Shown: positions 1-8,254 of the stretch, one piece after another
Numbering within the stretch: the stretch's first letter is position 1
How the letters are laid out: every line of letters starts with the position of its first letter
Origin: Thiodiazotropha sp037382065
GTDB taxonomy: Bacteria > Pseudomonadota > Gammaproteobacteria > Chromatiales > Chromatiaceae
Assembly: GCA_037382065.1 (NCBI GenBank)
Contig: JARRQF010000321.1
Coordinates: 1 to 12,555, forward strand
Length of the DNA stretch: 12,555 bases
Direction: 5' to 3'
The notes under the pieces: model-generated
The model's input: only the letters and a program-made list of their open reading frames with translations
Databases searched by the model: none
Told to the model about the DNA's origin: nothing
Translations under genes and position numbers: made by a program

Positions 1-2
1 TC

Positions 3-104
3 ATCCGCGTTGTTGCGCGCCTTGGAAAGGGAGAAGCCATTCCCGGCGGCACGCGCCTAGCGGCTAACCGCTTAGCGTCACGCTATAATCGTCAATTTGT
101 ATGA
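3..104 (+). CDS. Possible C-terminal tail of an unrecognised ORF (partial)
   Basis: From position 3 one forward frame stays open for 33 codons up to a TGA at 102-104. It contains the stretch RVVARLGKGEAIPGGTRLAA and ends in ...RYNRQFV. The 5' end lies outside the window. I do not recognise the protein. It does not look like the C-terminus of Maf, the gene expected just upstream of rng in related gammaproteobacteria. The composition (Arg, Ala and Gly rich) is compatible with real coding sequence, but 33 codons are too few to be sure. A TATAAT hexamer inside it could instead belong to a promoter region. Confidence 0.25.
   Translation: MRVVARLGKGEAIPGGTRLAANRLASRYNRQFV
84..89 (+). promoter_or_regulatory. 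Perfect -10 hexamer TATAAT
   Basis: A perfect TATAAT lies about 280 bases before rng, and the forward strand has no other clear start nearby. No good -35 box is visible at 16-18 bases upstream (the bases there are CGGCTA or similar). The call therefore rests on the -10 alone. If real, transcription would run through the repeat at 114-353 into rng. Confidence 0.25.
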
Positions 105-113
105 AGCACCACA

Positions 114-353
114 CTAGATTCTGTAGTTGACCGCTAAAAAATCAAACATAAGGTAATGAGATGCTGGATCAATTATTGAATTTTGTTCTCACCCATCGGG
201 TGAATCCACTAACGCTACAAACATTTGTGAAAAATCTCGATGTTCCCTGCTGCGTTGCCATTCTTGTTAAGGGGATGGCCATTAACAGCGGACAACGTTT
301 TGCATGGTACGTCGGGATTTCTCACAAATCCTTGTCCAACTGCTGATTCTAGG
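114..353 (-). repeat. Diverged, reversed copy of the MITE-like element, upstream of rng
   Basis: The ends form an imperfect terminal inverted repeat: CTAGATTCTGTAGTTGAC on the left, and on the right GTCCAACTGCTGATTCTAG, which reads CTAGAATCAGCAGTTGGAC on the other strand. Compared with the reverse complement of the element at 5604-5855, short blocks agree in the same order: AGTTGACCGCT near the end, then GGGTGAATC, ACGCTACAA, GCGTTGC, GCATGG, CCAACTG and TAGG. GCGTTGC and GCATGG are spaced identically (56 bases end to end) in both copies. The copy is about 240 bp, diverged, and ends 17 bases before the rng start codon. It contains a 61-codon ORF (161-346) that I read as chance. No target-site duplication is obvious. 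Homology is well supported by collinearity; mobility is inference. Confidence 0.62.
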
Positions 354-370
354 ATAGTGAAGTCGAACCT

Positions 371-1810
371 ATGAGTGAAGAGATCCTGATTAATGTTACC
401 CCACCTGAAATCCGTGTGGCGGTGATTGAAAATGGTGTGGTACAGGAGATTATTATTGAGCGTACAGGGAAACGTGGCTTGGTGGGCAATATCTATAAAG
501 GTAAGATTTGCCGGGTATTACCAGGCATGCAGGCGGCATTTGTCGAAGTAGGACTGGAGCGAGCGGCCTTTCTGCATGTCTCCGATATTGGTGATTCCAC
601 GGATAAACCAAAGAGTGACAATATTTATGAGCTGTTGCGGGAGGGCGAGTTTGTCATTGTACAGGTGCTTAAAGACCCAATTGGCACCAAGGGTGCCAGA
701 CTGACCACCAATATCTCGATTCCCTCTCGCCACCTAGTCTTCATGCCGTCGCTGGGTAATATGGGGATCTCACAACGTATTGAAGCTGAAGATGAACGTC
801 AAAGGCTTCGGGATTTATTAAATCAGGTCGCTAAAACAGGTGATATATCAGGTGGTTATATTGCTCGTACTGCTGCAGAAGGCGTGGATGAGCCATCGCT
901 TAAAGCTGACATGCGATTTCTTGCCCGAATCTGGTCTTCAATCCAGGAGCGCAGCAAACTGGCTAAAGGTATCGAACTGATTCATGAGGATCTGTCATTG
1001 CCGCTTCGTTCATTGCGGGATCTTGTTGGACCCGATGTAGAAAAGGTTCGCATTGATTCGAAAGAGACCCATCAGAAGGCTATTAGTTTCGCTCAGAAGT
1101 TCATTCCAGACATCAAGCGTCGTATTGAGTACTACCCTGGAGAGCGACCGCTATTTGATCTCTATGGTGTGGAGGGTGAGATACAGAAGGCTTTGGAGCG
1201 CAAAGTGCAGCTTAAGTCGGGAGGACATCTGGTGATCGACCAGACTGAGGCAATGACTACCATTGATGTCAATACGGGAGCTTTTGTAGGCCATCGCAAC
1301 TTGGAAGAGACCATCTTCAAGACTAATCTGGAGGCAGCACAGGCGATTTGTCGACAACTCGGAGGGATCATCATTATCGATTTTATCGATATGCTTGAAC
1401 CAGAACACCGGCGACAGGTGTTGCGGGCTCTAGAGAAGTGTCTTGCCCACGACCACGCCAGAACACATATTACCGAAGTATCTTCCTTGGGGTTGGTGGA
1501 GATGACCCGCAAACGCATCCGGGAATCGCTTGAGCATATCTTGTGTGAACCTTGTCCCTGTTGTGGGGGACGGGGGTCGGTGAAGACGGCAGTGACAACC
1601 TGCTACGAGATCTTTCGCGAGATATTACGTGAGTCACGGCAGTTTGATGTGGAATCCCTCCTGGTATTGGCTTCGCAAGAGGTGATTGACCGTCTTCTTG
1701 ATGAGGAATCAACCCATCTGGCTGAATTGGAGCAGTTTGTCGGGCATCCTATTAAATTGCAGTCTGAGCAGCTTTATAGTCAGGAACAATTTGATGTAGT
1801 ACTGGTCTGA
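371..1810 (+). CDS. rng: Ribonuclease G
   Basis: RNase G is a cytoplasmic single-strand-specific endoribonuclease of the RNase E/G family. It matures the 5' end of 16S rRNA and helps degrade some mRNAs. The 479-residue product aligns along its length with E. coli RNase G (489 aa). An S1-like RNA-binding region lies at about residues 37-120 (GLVGNIYKGKICRVLPGMQA, then KDPIGTKGARLTT). The catalytic core carries Mg-binding D299 in IDVNTG and D337 in IIIIDFIDM. The Zn-link motif CPCCGGRG is at 395-402, and the C-terminus QEQFDVVLV is typical. The loop before D337 is odd: RQL is followed directly by GGIIIID, whereas the family has RQLRLRNLGGIIIID, so five residues are missing in frame. The ATG at 371 is the natural start, although the Shine-Dalgarno is weak (GAAG, 9 bases upstream). 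yhdP follows after 44 bases, probably in the same operon. Identity is certain; full activity is less so. Confidence 0.97.
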   Translation: MSEEILINVTPPEIRVAVIENGVVQEIIIERTGKRGLVGNIYKGKICRVLPGMQAAFVEVGLERAAFLHVSDIGDSTDKPKSDNIYELLREGEFVIVQVLKDPIGTKGARLTTNISIPSRHLVFMPSLGNMGISQRIEAEDERQRLRDLLNQVAKTGDISGGYIARTAAEGVDEPSLKADMRFLARIWSSIQERSKLAKGIELIHEDLSLPLRSLRDLVGPDVEKVRIDSKETHQKAISFAQKFIPDIKRRIEYYPGERPLFDLYGVEGEIQKALERKVQLKSGGHLVIDQTEAMTTIDVNTGAFVGHRNLEETIFKTNLEAAQAICRQLGGIIIIDFIDMLEPEHRRQVLRALEKCLAHDHARTHITEVSSLGLVEMTRKRIRESLEHILCEPCPCCGGRGSVKTAVTTCYEIFREILRESRQFDVESLLVLASQEVIDRLLDEESTHLAELEQFVGHPIKLQSEQLYSQEQFDVVLV

Positions 1811-1854
1811 TGAGACCTGCTTGATGCCCAATATCTTCAACTTCGGATTTTAGT

Positions 1855-4800
1855 TTGAGCGCTGTAAAATACCTCCACGCAAAGTTTTGGCTTGTGCTGG
1901 CTTGGTTGACCATTTTGGTAGCGATTATGGTGACTGTAGTCAGGTTGCTTCTGCCGGGCATCGATCTTGAGCCCTATCGACAAGAAATAGAGCAGGTTTT
2001 AGAAAAAAAGGTGGGGATTCCACTGACCATTGGTGCGATTCAGGTGCAACTCAAAGGGGCACGATTGGTGCTGCAGTTTACCGATGTGAATGCCTTGGAT
2101 AAACAGACAGATGAGCCGTTGTTGTATGCGCCACAGGTGTTTGTTGAGGTGGAACTGCTGAAAAGCCTGTTTGCCGGCAAGCTTCAGTTGGGAGGTGGTA
2201 AGGTGGTCGGTACCCAGCTCAAGATGGAGCGCAATCCTGATGGTTCCTTTTCATTGCAAGGTATGGGGGGCGTCAGTAACGCTCACCCCGAAGCTGTGTT
2301 AGAGATATTGCTGGGGAATGAACACCTACGTTTGTCTGATACTGAGATTCATCTCAAAAGCGCCATTCCTGGGCACTCTCCCTTGCGTCTTAGTGGGGTA
2401 GAGGTCGATCTGCTTAATGATGGCCTGCATCACCAGATTTATGTCAGCAGCCGTATTGGTACAGAGGCGCAAGAGCATGTGAAGTTGGTTGCAGATCTGC
2501 ACCAACAAACTGCCGACTCAATGACGATGAGTGGCCAATTCTATTTTAAATGCGATGATTTTAAGCTAGGGGGACGGTTGCGTGAATGGTTGCCGGAGGG
2601 CTACCAGGTTAATCAAGGTCAGGTGCAACTCGAGGTTTGGGGTGAGTTACGACAGAGTGCTCTGCATCGATTGTCTGGACAGACTGAATTGCGAGATCTC
2701 AGCATATCTGGCCCCCTTGGGAAGGCGCCATTTGAGCTGCAACGCCTGACAACGAATCTTGATTGGCGTAGGCAGGCATCTGGTTGGGTCGGTGGGTTAG
2801 ACCAAATATCGACCTCCCGGCGATCGGGAACCTGGTCCGCAGAACAACTGGAGTTGGCTCAGTGGCAGGAGTCAGCAGAGGAGGTGAACTACCATCTTCG
2901 GGCAGACAGCCTTTCGCTGGAGGGAATACAAGATTTCCTGAGCATCCTCGAACTTCCAATGCCAGGTCTGCATGACGCTATCATCGGTCTCTCTCCTAAA
3001 GGAGATCTCCGCGATATCGATTTTACGCTGCGGAAGTCTCCACAGAAGAGAGATGAGTGGCACTTGAAAGGCTTAGTTGAGGGGTACTCCTCAAACGTCT
3101 GGAAACGCATTCCTGGGCTACACGGCGTCAAAATGGCTTTCGATGGCAGCCAGTCTGGTGGTTGGCTGAAGATTGATAGCAACCACTTGGTCGTCGATTA
3201 TCCACAGTTATTCAGAGATCCATTGAAAACGGATCATATCAGAGGTGATTTTCTATGGAATTTTGATTTCACTACCGGACTACATCTGCAAACTGACTAT
3301 TTGGAAATGAGCAATCCAGATCTGCAGACGCTGTCGAGAGTAGAGATGCAGATACCGGTTTCCGGCAAAGATCCATTTGTTGATATTCAGACCAATTTCT
3401 GGAATGCCGATGGTTCAAGAAAAAGCGACTATCTACCTGTTAGCGTGATGCCGGATAAGCTGGTCAAATGGCTGGATAAGTCGGTGGTTGGTGGCTATGT
3501 TAAATCAGGTAGTTTCCTGCTTTATGGTCCGGTCAGCAAGTTTCCTTTCAACGGTCAGGAGGGGCGTTTTGAAGTATGGTTTGGTGTCGAAGATCTGGTG
3601 CTTGACTATATGCCTGACTGGCCGCATCTCTCTGAAGCTGAAGGCGAAGTGCATTTCATTAACAATGGGTTACAGGTTGCTGTTCAGGATGGGGTGATCC
3701 TGAACAGCCGCTTGCAGGATATCTCGATGAATATCGATCAGCTGCGAAACTCCACCCCATTGGAAATTCGTGGGCAGGCCAAGGGACCCTTTCAGGATAT
3801 CTTGTCTGTGTTGAGTGATACGCCACTGCGAAAGAATTTTCTGCCGTTTGTTAAGGCGGTTTCAGTGGCTGGAACGACTCGTACTGAGTTGGATCTGGCG
3901 ATTCCCCTGAAATCGGGACGGGGAGAATTAAAAACGGATGGAACGGTTAATTTTGAAAAGGCGGCTATGACAATAAAAATGGCCAATCAGAGACTTGATG
4001 GGCTTTCCGGCAAACTCAATTTTAGCCGCTTAGGAGTTGAGGCGACGGGGATTAGGGCCAAAGTGCTCAATCAAGATATCCGCCTCAACGTGTCACCCAT
4101 TACTTGGAAAGGCAAAGACTGGACCCGCATTAAAACGAGTATGTCAATCGACATAGATCAATTGAAAAAGCAGTTTCCAGATTGGAGGGTTGATAACTTA
4201 TTTGGGGTTGGCGATGCGGAGCTGGAGATTCGGATCGCTCACCAGCCTCGCAGGATACCAGTTAGAGTGATTCTGAAGTCGGATCTTCAGGGAGTTAGGA
4301 TCGAGCTTCCTGAGCCATTGGGAAAGGTGTCTAAGGAGGCGCGTTTGCTGGATATGGGGATCGATTTTCTGAATGACAAAAGTATCGAGTTGCGAGTGCA
4401 GTATGGTGAGGATAGCCATGCTTTATTACGTTTCATCGATAGTATCGATAAATCTTGGGTTGCGGCTATCAGCTTTGGCAAGGAGGCCCTTAATTTGGAA
4501 GGTATTGAGGGGGTTCATCTCAGTGGACAGATATCCAAACTCAACGCTGATGAATGGATTGCCTGGGCTGGTAGTCAACCACTGATAAAACAGAGCCATT
4601 TGCCTCACATCGAAATGGACTTGCGGATAGATCAGCTGATGGCACTGGGTATAGCCTTTCCGGATGCTCGTTTTAACTATAAAAATTTCGCGGATGGTTA
4701 TCGTTTGAATTTTGTGTCTGATACCGTTCAAGGAAACATACAGGTGCCTGGTGATTTGAAAAATAGGCCTATTTTAGGGTATTTCGACTACATCAAACTC

Positions 4801-5591
4801 AATCTGCAGGACCTGGTTTCTCGCATTACCGGCAAACAATCCTCGACGGAACAGGTTGAGGATATTGACCCGAAAATTTTACCGGCAGTGCGTTTATCGG
4901 TAGATAATCTCTATATCAATGATCACCCGATTGGGAAGGGAAATCTGATTTGGAGCAAAGAGGATGACGGTATTACCTTGAATAAACTGAACCTGGTTGG
5001 GGATAGCATCGATTTGTCAGGAGAGGGCTATTGGCACCTGACTCCAAAAGGCCATAGCACCAAACTAAATCTACAGATGAAGACACCGAGTTTAGGGCAA
5101 TTGCAAAAAGAGCTGGGGCTTTCCTCAGGCATTGAACATGCCGCCACTAAGGTCAAGGCTGAATTCTACTGGCCCTCTTCTCCATTGGAAATGGGTGCGG
5201 AAAAACTCTATGGGAGTCTCTGGCTGAAACTGGGGAAAGGACAGGTTAATAATATTGATCCCGGAGTGGGGCGATTGATCGGCCTGTTTAGTCTCAATGC
5301 AATAGGTAAAAGATTGGCACTCGATTTTAGTGATCTATTTTCGAAAGTCAACGGGTGGTAGTTATCCCTAATGTCAGTTCAACTCTGCCTCTGGTCGGTG
5401 CGTTTATTAGTCCCTCAGTTGTCGTAGCACTGGCGGTGACTCAGCAACTCTTTGGCAAACAATTTGATCGTATTGCGATGCGCGCCTATGAGGTGAACGG
5501 TAGCTGGGATGATCCCCAATTCAAGCAGATCAGGCTGAATCGGGATAAACCGCAAAATAATGCGAATATGCCAGAAATGCCAGGTGATTAA
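1855..5591 (+). pseudogene. yhdP: YhdP (AsmA-like phospholipid-transport protein), frameshifted with an internal deletion
   Basis: YhdP is a very large AsmA-like protein, anchored in the inner membrane and spanning the periplasm. In E. coli it acts with TamB and YdbH in moving phospholipids to the outer membrane. The main frame (1855-5361, TTG start, the only start codon after an in-frame TGA at 1822) has a membrane anchor at about residues 11-29, then long beta-rich AsmA/DUF3971-type sequence. It reaches the conserved LALDFSDLFSK and stops seven residues later at 5361. The conserved C-terminal block VVVIPNVSSTLPLVGAF...GSWDDPQ continues in another frame to the TAA at 5591. Compared with E. 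coli YhdP (1266 aa), about 46 residues between DLFSK and the DQ.VVVIP block are missing. The lesion is thus a deletion of roughly 139 nt, breakpoint near 5347, and not a single-base slip. Function may be lost or reduced, since only the last ~120 residues are affected. An assembly error is possible. Confidence 0.9.
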
Positions 5592-5603
5592 TTCTATTTT
5601 TAA

Positions 5604-5855
5604 CCTAAAAAGATCAGTTGGGCAGCGTGAAGGGTGCGTTTGTGGTGGTGCAGGGCAAGGGTCGCTCCTGCACATCCATGCACGGCGCGCAACGACGCAC
5701 AATAGCCCGCTATTCCAAGGAGTTGCAACGCCGCCACAAGCGTGCCATTCACGTTGTAGCGTGATTCACCCAGTAGGTGACCATAACTTTCGAAGCTATT
5801 TTCTTCAAAATCAGATACCTGTTATTAGAATGGAGCGGTCAACTGATTTTTTTAG
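5604..5855 (+). repeat. MITE-like element, most complete copy, with terminal inverted repeats
   Basis: The left end CTAAAAAGATCAGTTG (5605-5620) is matched in inverted orientation by CAACTGATTTTTTTAG (5840-5855), 15 of 16 positions. Inside is a second imperfect inverted repeat: 5623-5650 pairs with 5729-5756 at 21 of 28 positions, several mismatches being G.U-compatible. It encloses shorter hairpins, TGCAGG/CCTGCA at 5649-5672 and AATAG/CTATT at 5701-5714. The left 77 bases recur at 9587-9663 with four differences. A diverged reverse copy lies at 114-353. The element starts 12 bases after the broken yhdP stop and ends exactly where the N run starts, so any target duplication on the right is hidden. 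No protein-coding gene is credible inside. I read it as a non-autonomous repeat that may also act as a structured RNA or transcription terminator. Confidence 0.72.
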
Positions 5856-5891
5856 NNNNNNNNNNNNNNNNNNNNNNNNNNNNNNNNNNNN
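5856..5891. other. Assembly gap (36 N)
   Basis: An unbroken run of 36 N follows the right terminal repeat of the element. Such gaps are common at repeats in draft assemblies. The true length is unknown. With the element and the leader of the amidase gene it makes up the 411-base stretch 5592-6002 that holds no gene. In 5892-6002 I see only a weak TATGAT at 5908-5913, with any -35 hidden in the gap, and no clear ribosome binding site. Confidence 0.95.
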
Positions 5892-6002
5892 GTCACGTTT
5901 AAAGGGGTATGATCAGGCTAACTGGCGATCCATCGCTGCAAAATGCTATGCTCCTAGTTAATTCTCTGCCGTTTTTATTTACTTCACGGATTAATACGCA
6001 AC

Positions 6003-6824
6003 ATGAGTGGTAAAAAGAATCAAGTCGCCGCCATCCAAATGGCCTCGAGTCCGAATGTCAGCGCCAATCTTCTGGAAGCTGAGCGGCTCATTAACGAAGC
6101 TAGCGAGAGCGGTGCTGGATTGGTGGTGCTACCTGAGAACTTTGCATTCAAAGGGGAGCATGACCAGGAGATGCTAACTCTCTGTGAAGAGCCTCATGAT
6201 GGTCCTTTGCAAAGCTTTTTAAGTCAGATGGCAAAGCGCTATGGCGTTTGGCTGGTGGGTGGCACAATACCACTACGGGCCCAAAAGGGGGGTAAGGTTC
6301 GGGCGACCTGTCTGGTACTGGATGATCAGGGTAAACAGGTGGCCCGTTACGATAAAATACATCTGTTTGATGTTCATCTGGTGGAGACCGATGAGCGGTA
6401 TGTGGAGTCGAGCACCATTGAATCTGGTAGTAAGCCGGTGGTGGTAGACACTCCATTTGGCCGACTTGGCTTGGCCGTCTGTTACGATCTGAGATTTCCA
6501 GAGCTGTTTCGCATACTGCTTGATGAAGGCGCTGAGATTTTTGCGGTTCCCTCATCTTTTACTGCTATGACGGGTAAAGCACACTGGGAAACCCTGGTGC
6601 GAGCCAGGGCGATAGAAAACCTGGCATTTGTTGTTGCCGCCGCGCAAGGTGGGTATCACGTCAGTGGTCGGGAAACACATGGCCACAGTATGATAGTCGA
6701 TCCCTGGGGCACAGTTCTAAGCCAGGTACCCCGAGGCACTGGTTTCGTCTGTGTCGAGCTTGATCGTGGATACCAGAAAACCATTCGCCGTACTTTTCCA
6801 ACCATTGAGCATCGACAGCTATAA
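6003..6824 (+). CDS. Carbon-nitrogen hydrolase, Nit1/deaminated-glutathione-amidase-like
   Basis: This is a member of the nitrilase (CN hydrolase) superfamily, and the full 273 residues fit one such domain. The catalytic triad is visible: E45 in VLPENF, K118 in RYDKIHLFD and C160 in AVCYDLRFPE. The motifs KIHLFDV, HWETLVRARAIEN, GRETHGHSMIVDPWG and the ending IEHRQL match the bacterial Nit1-type branch. That branch lies beside yhdP and tldD in Pseudomonas (PA4475-like). Members of the Nit1/YbeM group hydrolyse the amide of deaminated glutathione, a metabolite-repair reaction. Substrate assignment here is by family only, and an omega-amidase-like activity is an alternative. The protein should be cytoplasmic; no signal peptide is seen. 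The ATG at 6003 has only a weak upstream Shine-Dalgarno (CGGA, 14 bases away), yet the homologous start MxxxxQVAAIQM supports it. tldD follows after 66 bases. Confidence 0.92.
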   Translation: MSGKKNQVAAIQMASSPNVSANLLEAERLINEASESGAGLVVLPENFAFKGEHDQEMLTLCEEPHDGPLQSFLSQMAKRYGVWLVGGTIPLRAQKGGKVRATCLVLDDQGKQVARYDKIHLFDVHLVETDERYVESSTIESGSKPVVVDTPFGRLGLAVCYDLRFPELFRILLDEGAEIFAVPSSFTAMTGKAHWETLVRARAIENLAFVVAAAQGGYHVSGRETHGHSMIVDPWGTVLSQVPRGTGFVCVELDRGYQKTIRRTFPTIEHRQL

Positions 6825-6867
6825 GTGGTTGTTTACCGTTACTGCCTATCTTTATTATCTTGTCTTA

Positions 6868-6882
6868 CAGCCTAATTGGCTG
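6868..6882 (+). promoter_or_regulatory. Small hairpin just upstream of tldD
   Basis: CAGCC-TAATT-GGCTG forms a perfect 5-bp stem with a 5-base loop. Its right arm runs into the likely Shine-Dalgarno GGGA (6882-6885) of tldD. It could partly mask ribosome access or be an attenuated terminator after the amidase gene, but no T-run follows. The stem is short enough to be chance. Confidence 0.25.
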
Positions 6883-6890
6883 GGAATACC

Positions 6891-8254
6891 ATGTCTGATC
6901 TGATTCAAATTGCACAACAGAATATTTTAACCCCTGTGGGGTTGACTGAGCAGGACCTTGACCGGTTGCTTGGCGAACTAACCGGCAACGGTGTCGATGC
7001 CGCCGATCTCTATTTTCAATCCAGCCGCCTAGAGTCATGGGTGCTGGAAGATGGCATGATCAAGGAGGGGGCACACAATATTGAGCAAGGGGCGGGAGTC
7101 CGCGTAATCAGTGGTGAGAAGACTGGCTTTGCCTACTCAGATGAACTTCAGTTATCCACCCTGCAAGAGGCTTCCCGTGCAGCACGGGCGATTGCCCGCA
7201 GCGGAGCAGATCAACGTGTGCGTATCTCCAATATGCCGGCACTGCATCAACTCTATGCACCGATCAACCCGATACCTAGTTTGAGCGAGACCGAGAAAGT
7301 GGCTCTTCTGAGGCAGCTGGATAACGAAGCCCGCCAGCAAGATCCTCGAGTCAAGCAGGTTATCGTCAGTCTAGTGGGGGCTCAAGATATCATTCTTGTG
7401 GCAGCGATAGACGGTACTTTGAGCGCCGATGTGAGGCCTTTGGTACGGATGAATGTGCATGTTATCGTTGAGCAGGGTACTCGTCGGGAGCAAGGTAGCA
7501 GCGGTGGTGGTGCGAGGGATAGCTTTGACTATTTTCTTCAGAAGGAGCGCGGTCTTGGTTATGCTCGAGAGGCGGTTCGTCAGGCTTTGGTAAATTTAGA
7601 AGCGCTCGATGCTCCGGCAGGGGCTATGCCGGTGGTACTGGGTCCTGGGTGGCCTGGGGTGTTGCTGCATGAAGCGGTGGGACATGGTCTGGAGGGGGAT
7701 TTCAATCGTAAAGGAACCTCGGCTTTCAGCGGACGAATCGGCGAACAGGTAGCCTCTACTTGTTGTACTGTGGTAGATGATAGCACCTTGCCCGGGCGGC
7801 GCGGTTCACTGAATATTGATGACGAAGGGACTCCCAGTCAAAATACGATGCTGATCGAAAACGGCATACTCAAAGGTTATATGCAGGACAAACACAACGC
7901 GCGCCTAATGAATGTCAGCTCGACCGGCAACGGGAGACGCGAATCCTATGCCCACCTTCCCTTGCCCCGAATGACTAACACCTATATGTTGCCGGGTGAG
8001 TATAAACCAGATGAGATCATTGCCTCTGTTGAGCATGGTCTCTATGCCGTGAATTTTGGGGGCACCCAGTGAAAGGTGCAACATTAATTGGTAATGGACC
8101 CGAGGCAATGAGTCGCATCAGTATGGTCGGCGATGATCTGAAGCTGGATAGTGGTGTCGGTGTTTGTGGGAAAGAGGGGCAAAGCGTCCCGGTGGGAGTT
8201 GGACAACCGACCCTAAAACTAGATGAGTTGACTGTTGGAGGGACTGAGCAATGA
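6891..8254 (+). pseudogene. tldD: TldD metalloprotease subunit, frameshifted with an internal deletion
   Basis: TldD is the zinc-bearing subunit of the TldD/TldE (PmbA) peptidase of family U62. The complex trims unfolded peptides and matures microcin B17; in E. coli it also affects CcdA turnover. The ATG at 6891 is preferred over the TTG at 6876: it gives the family N-terminus and follows GGGA at a good distance. The first frame encodes 393 residues with DLYFQSS..SWVLEDG, the metal motif HEAVGHGLEGD (H260, H265) and GILKGYMQDK..ARLM. It ends at NFGGTQ with a TGA at 8070-8072. The rest, VKGATLIGNG...GVGVCGKEGQSVPVGVGQPTL...LTVGGT, continues in another frame (8069-8254). Compared with E. coli TldD (481 aa), 26 residues (VDITSGKF...VTKP region) are missing, so about 79 nt are lost. 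The conserved cysteine ligand in VCGKEGQS is cut off from the histidines. A truncated product would lack it and should be inactive. Confidence 0.93.

Noticed and set aside
7..21. 15-base stretch matching the element interior (reverse complement of about 5682-5696) at 14 of 15 positions
   Set aside because: No collinear similarity continues on either side, so it is probably chance in GC-rich sequence.
161..346. 61-codon forward ORF with a passable ribosome site upstream of rng
   Set aside because: It lies entirely inside the diverged inverted-repeat element, and the corresponding frame in the other copy is interrupted by stops; no protein family is recognisable.
5415..5702. Reverse-strand ORF sharing the peptide MCRSDPC.APPQ.H.SRCPTDLFR with another reverse ORF at 9458-9691
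   Set aside because: The shared peptide is just the translated element copy; both ORFs continue antisense into the ends of yhdP and pmbA. The similarity is DNA repeat, not protein conservation.
5604..5855. Integron attC site or phage attachment site
   Set aside because: CAGTTGGGC/CAACTG ends vaguely recall attC core sites, but the spacing, the T-rich outer ends and the lack of cassettes or an integrase do not fit.
5560..5961. 133-codon forward ORF
   Set aside because: It runs across the N gap and the non-coding element, and has no coding character.
8050..8090. Programmed frameshift joining the two tldD frames
   Set aside because: Joining the frames would still leave 26 conserved family residues missing, and no slippery heptamer or stimulatory structure is evident, so deletion explains it better.
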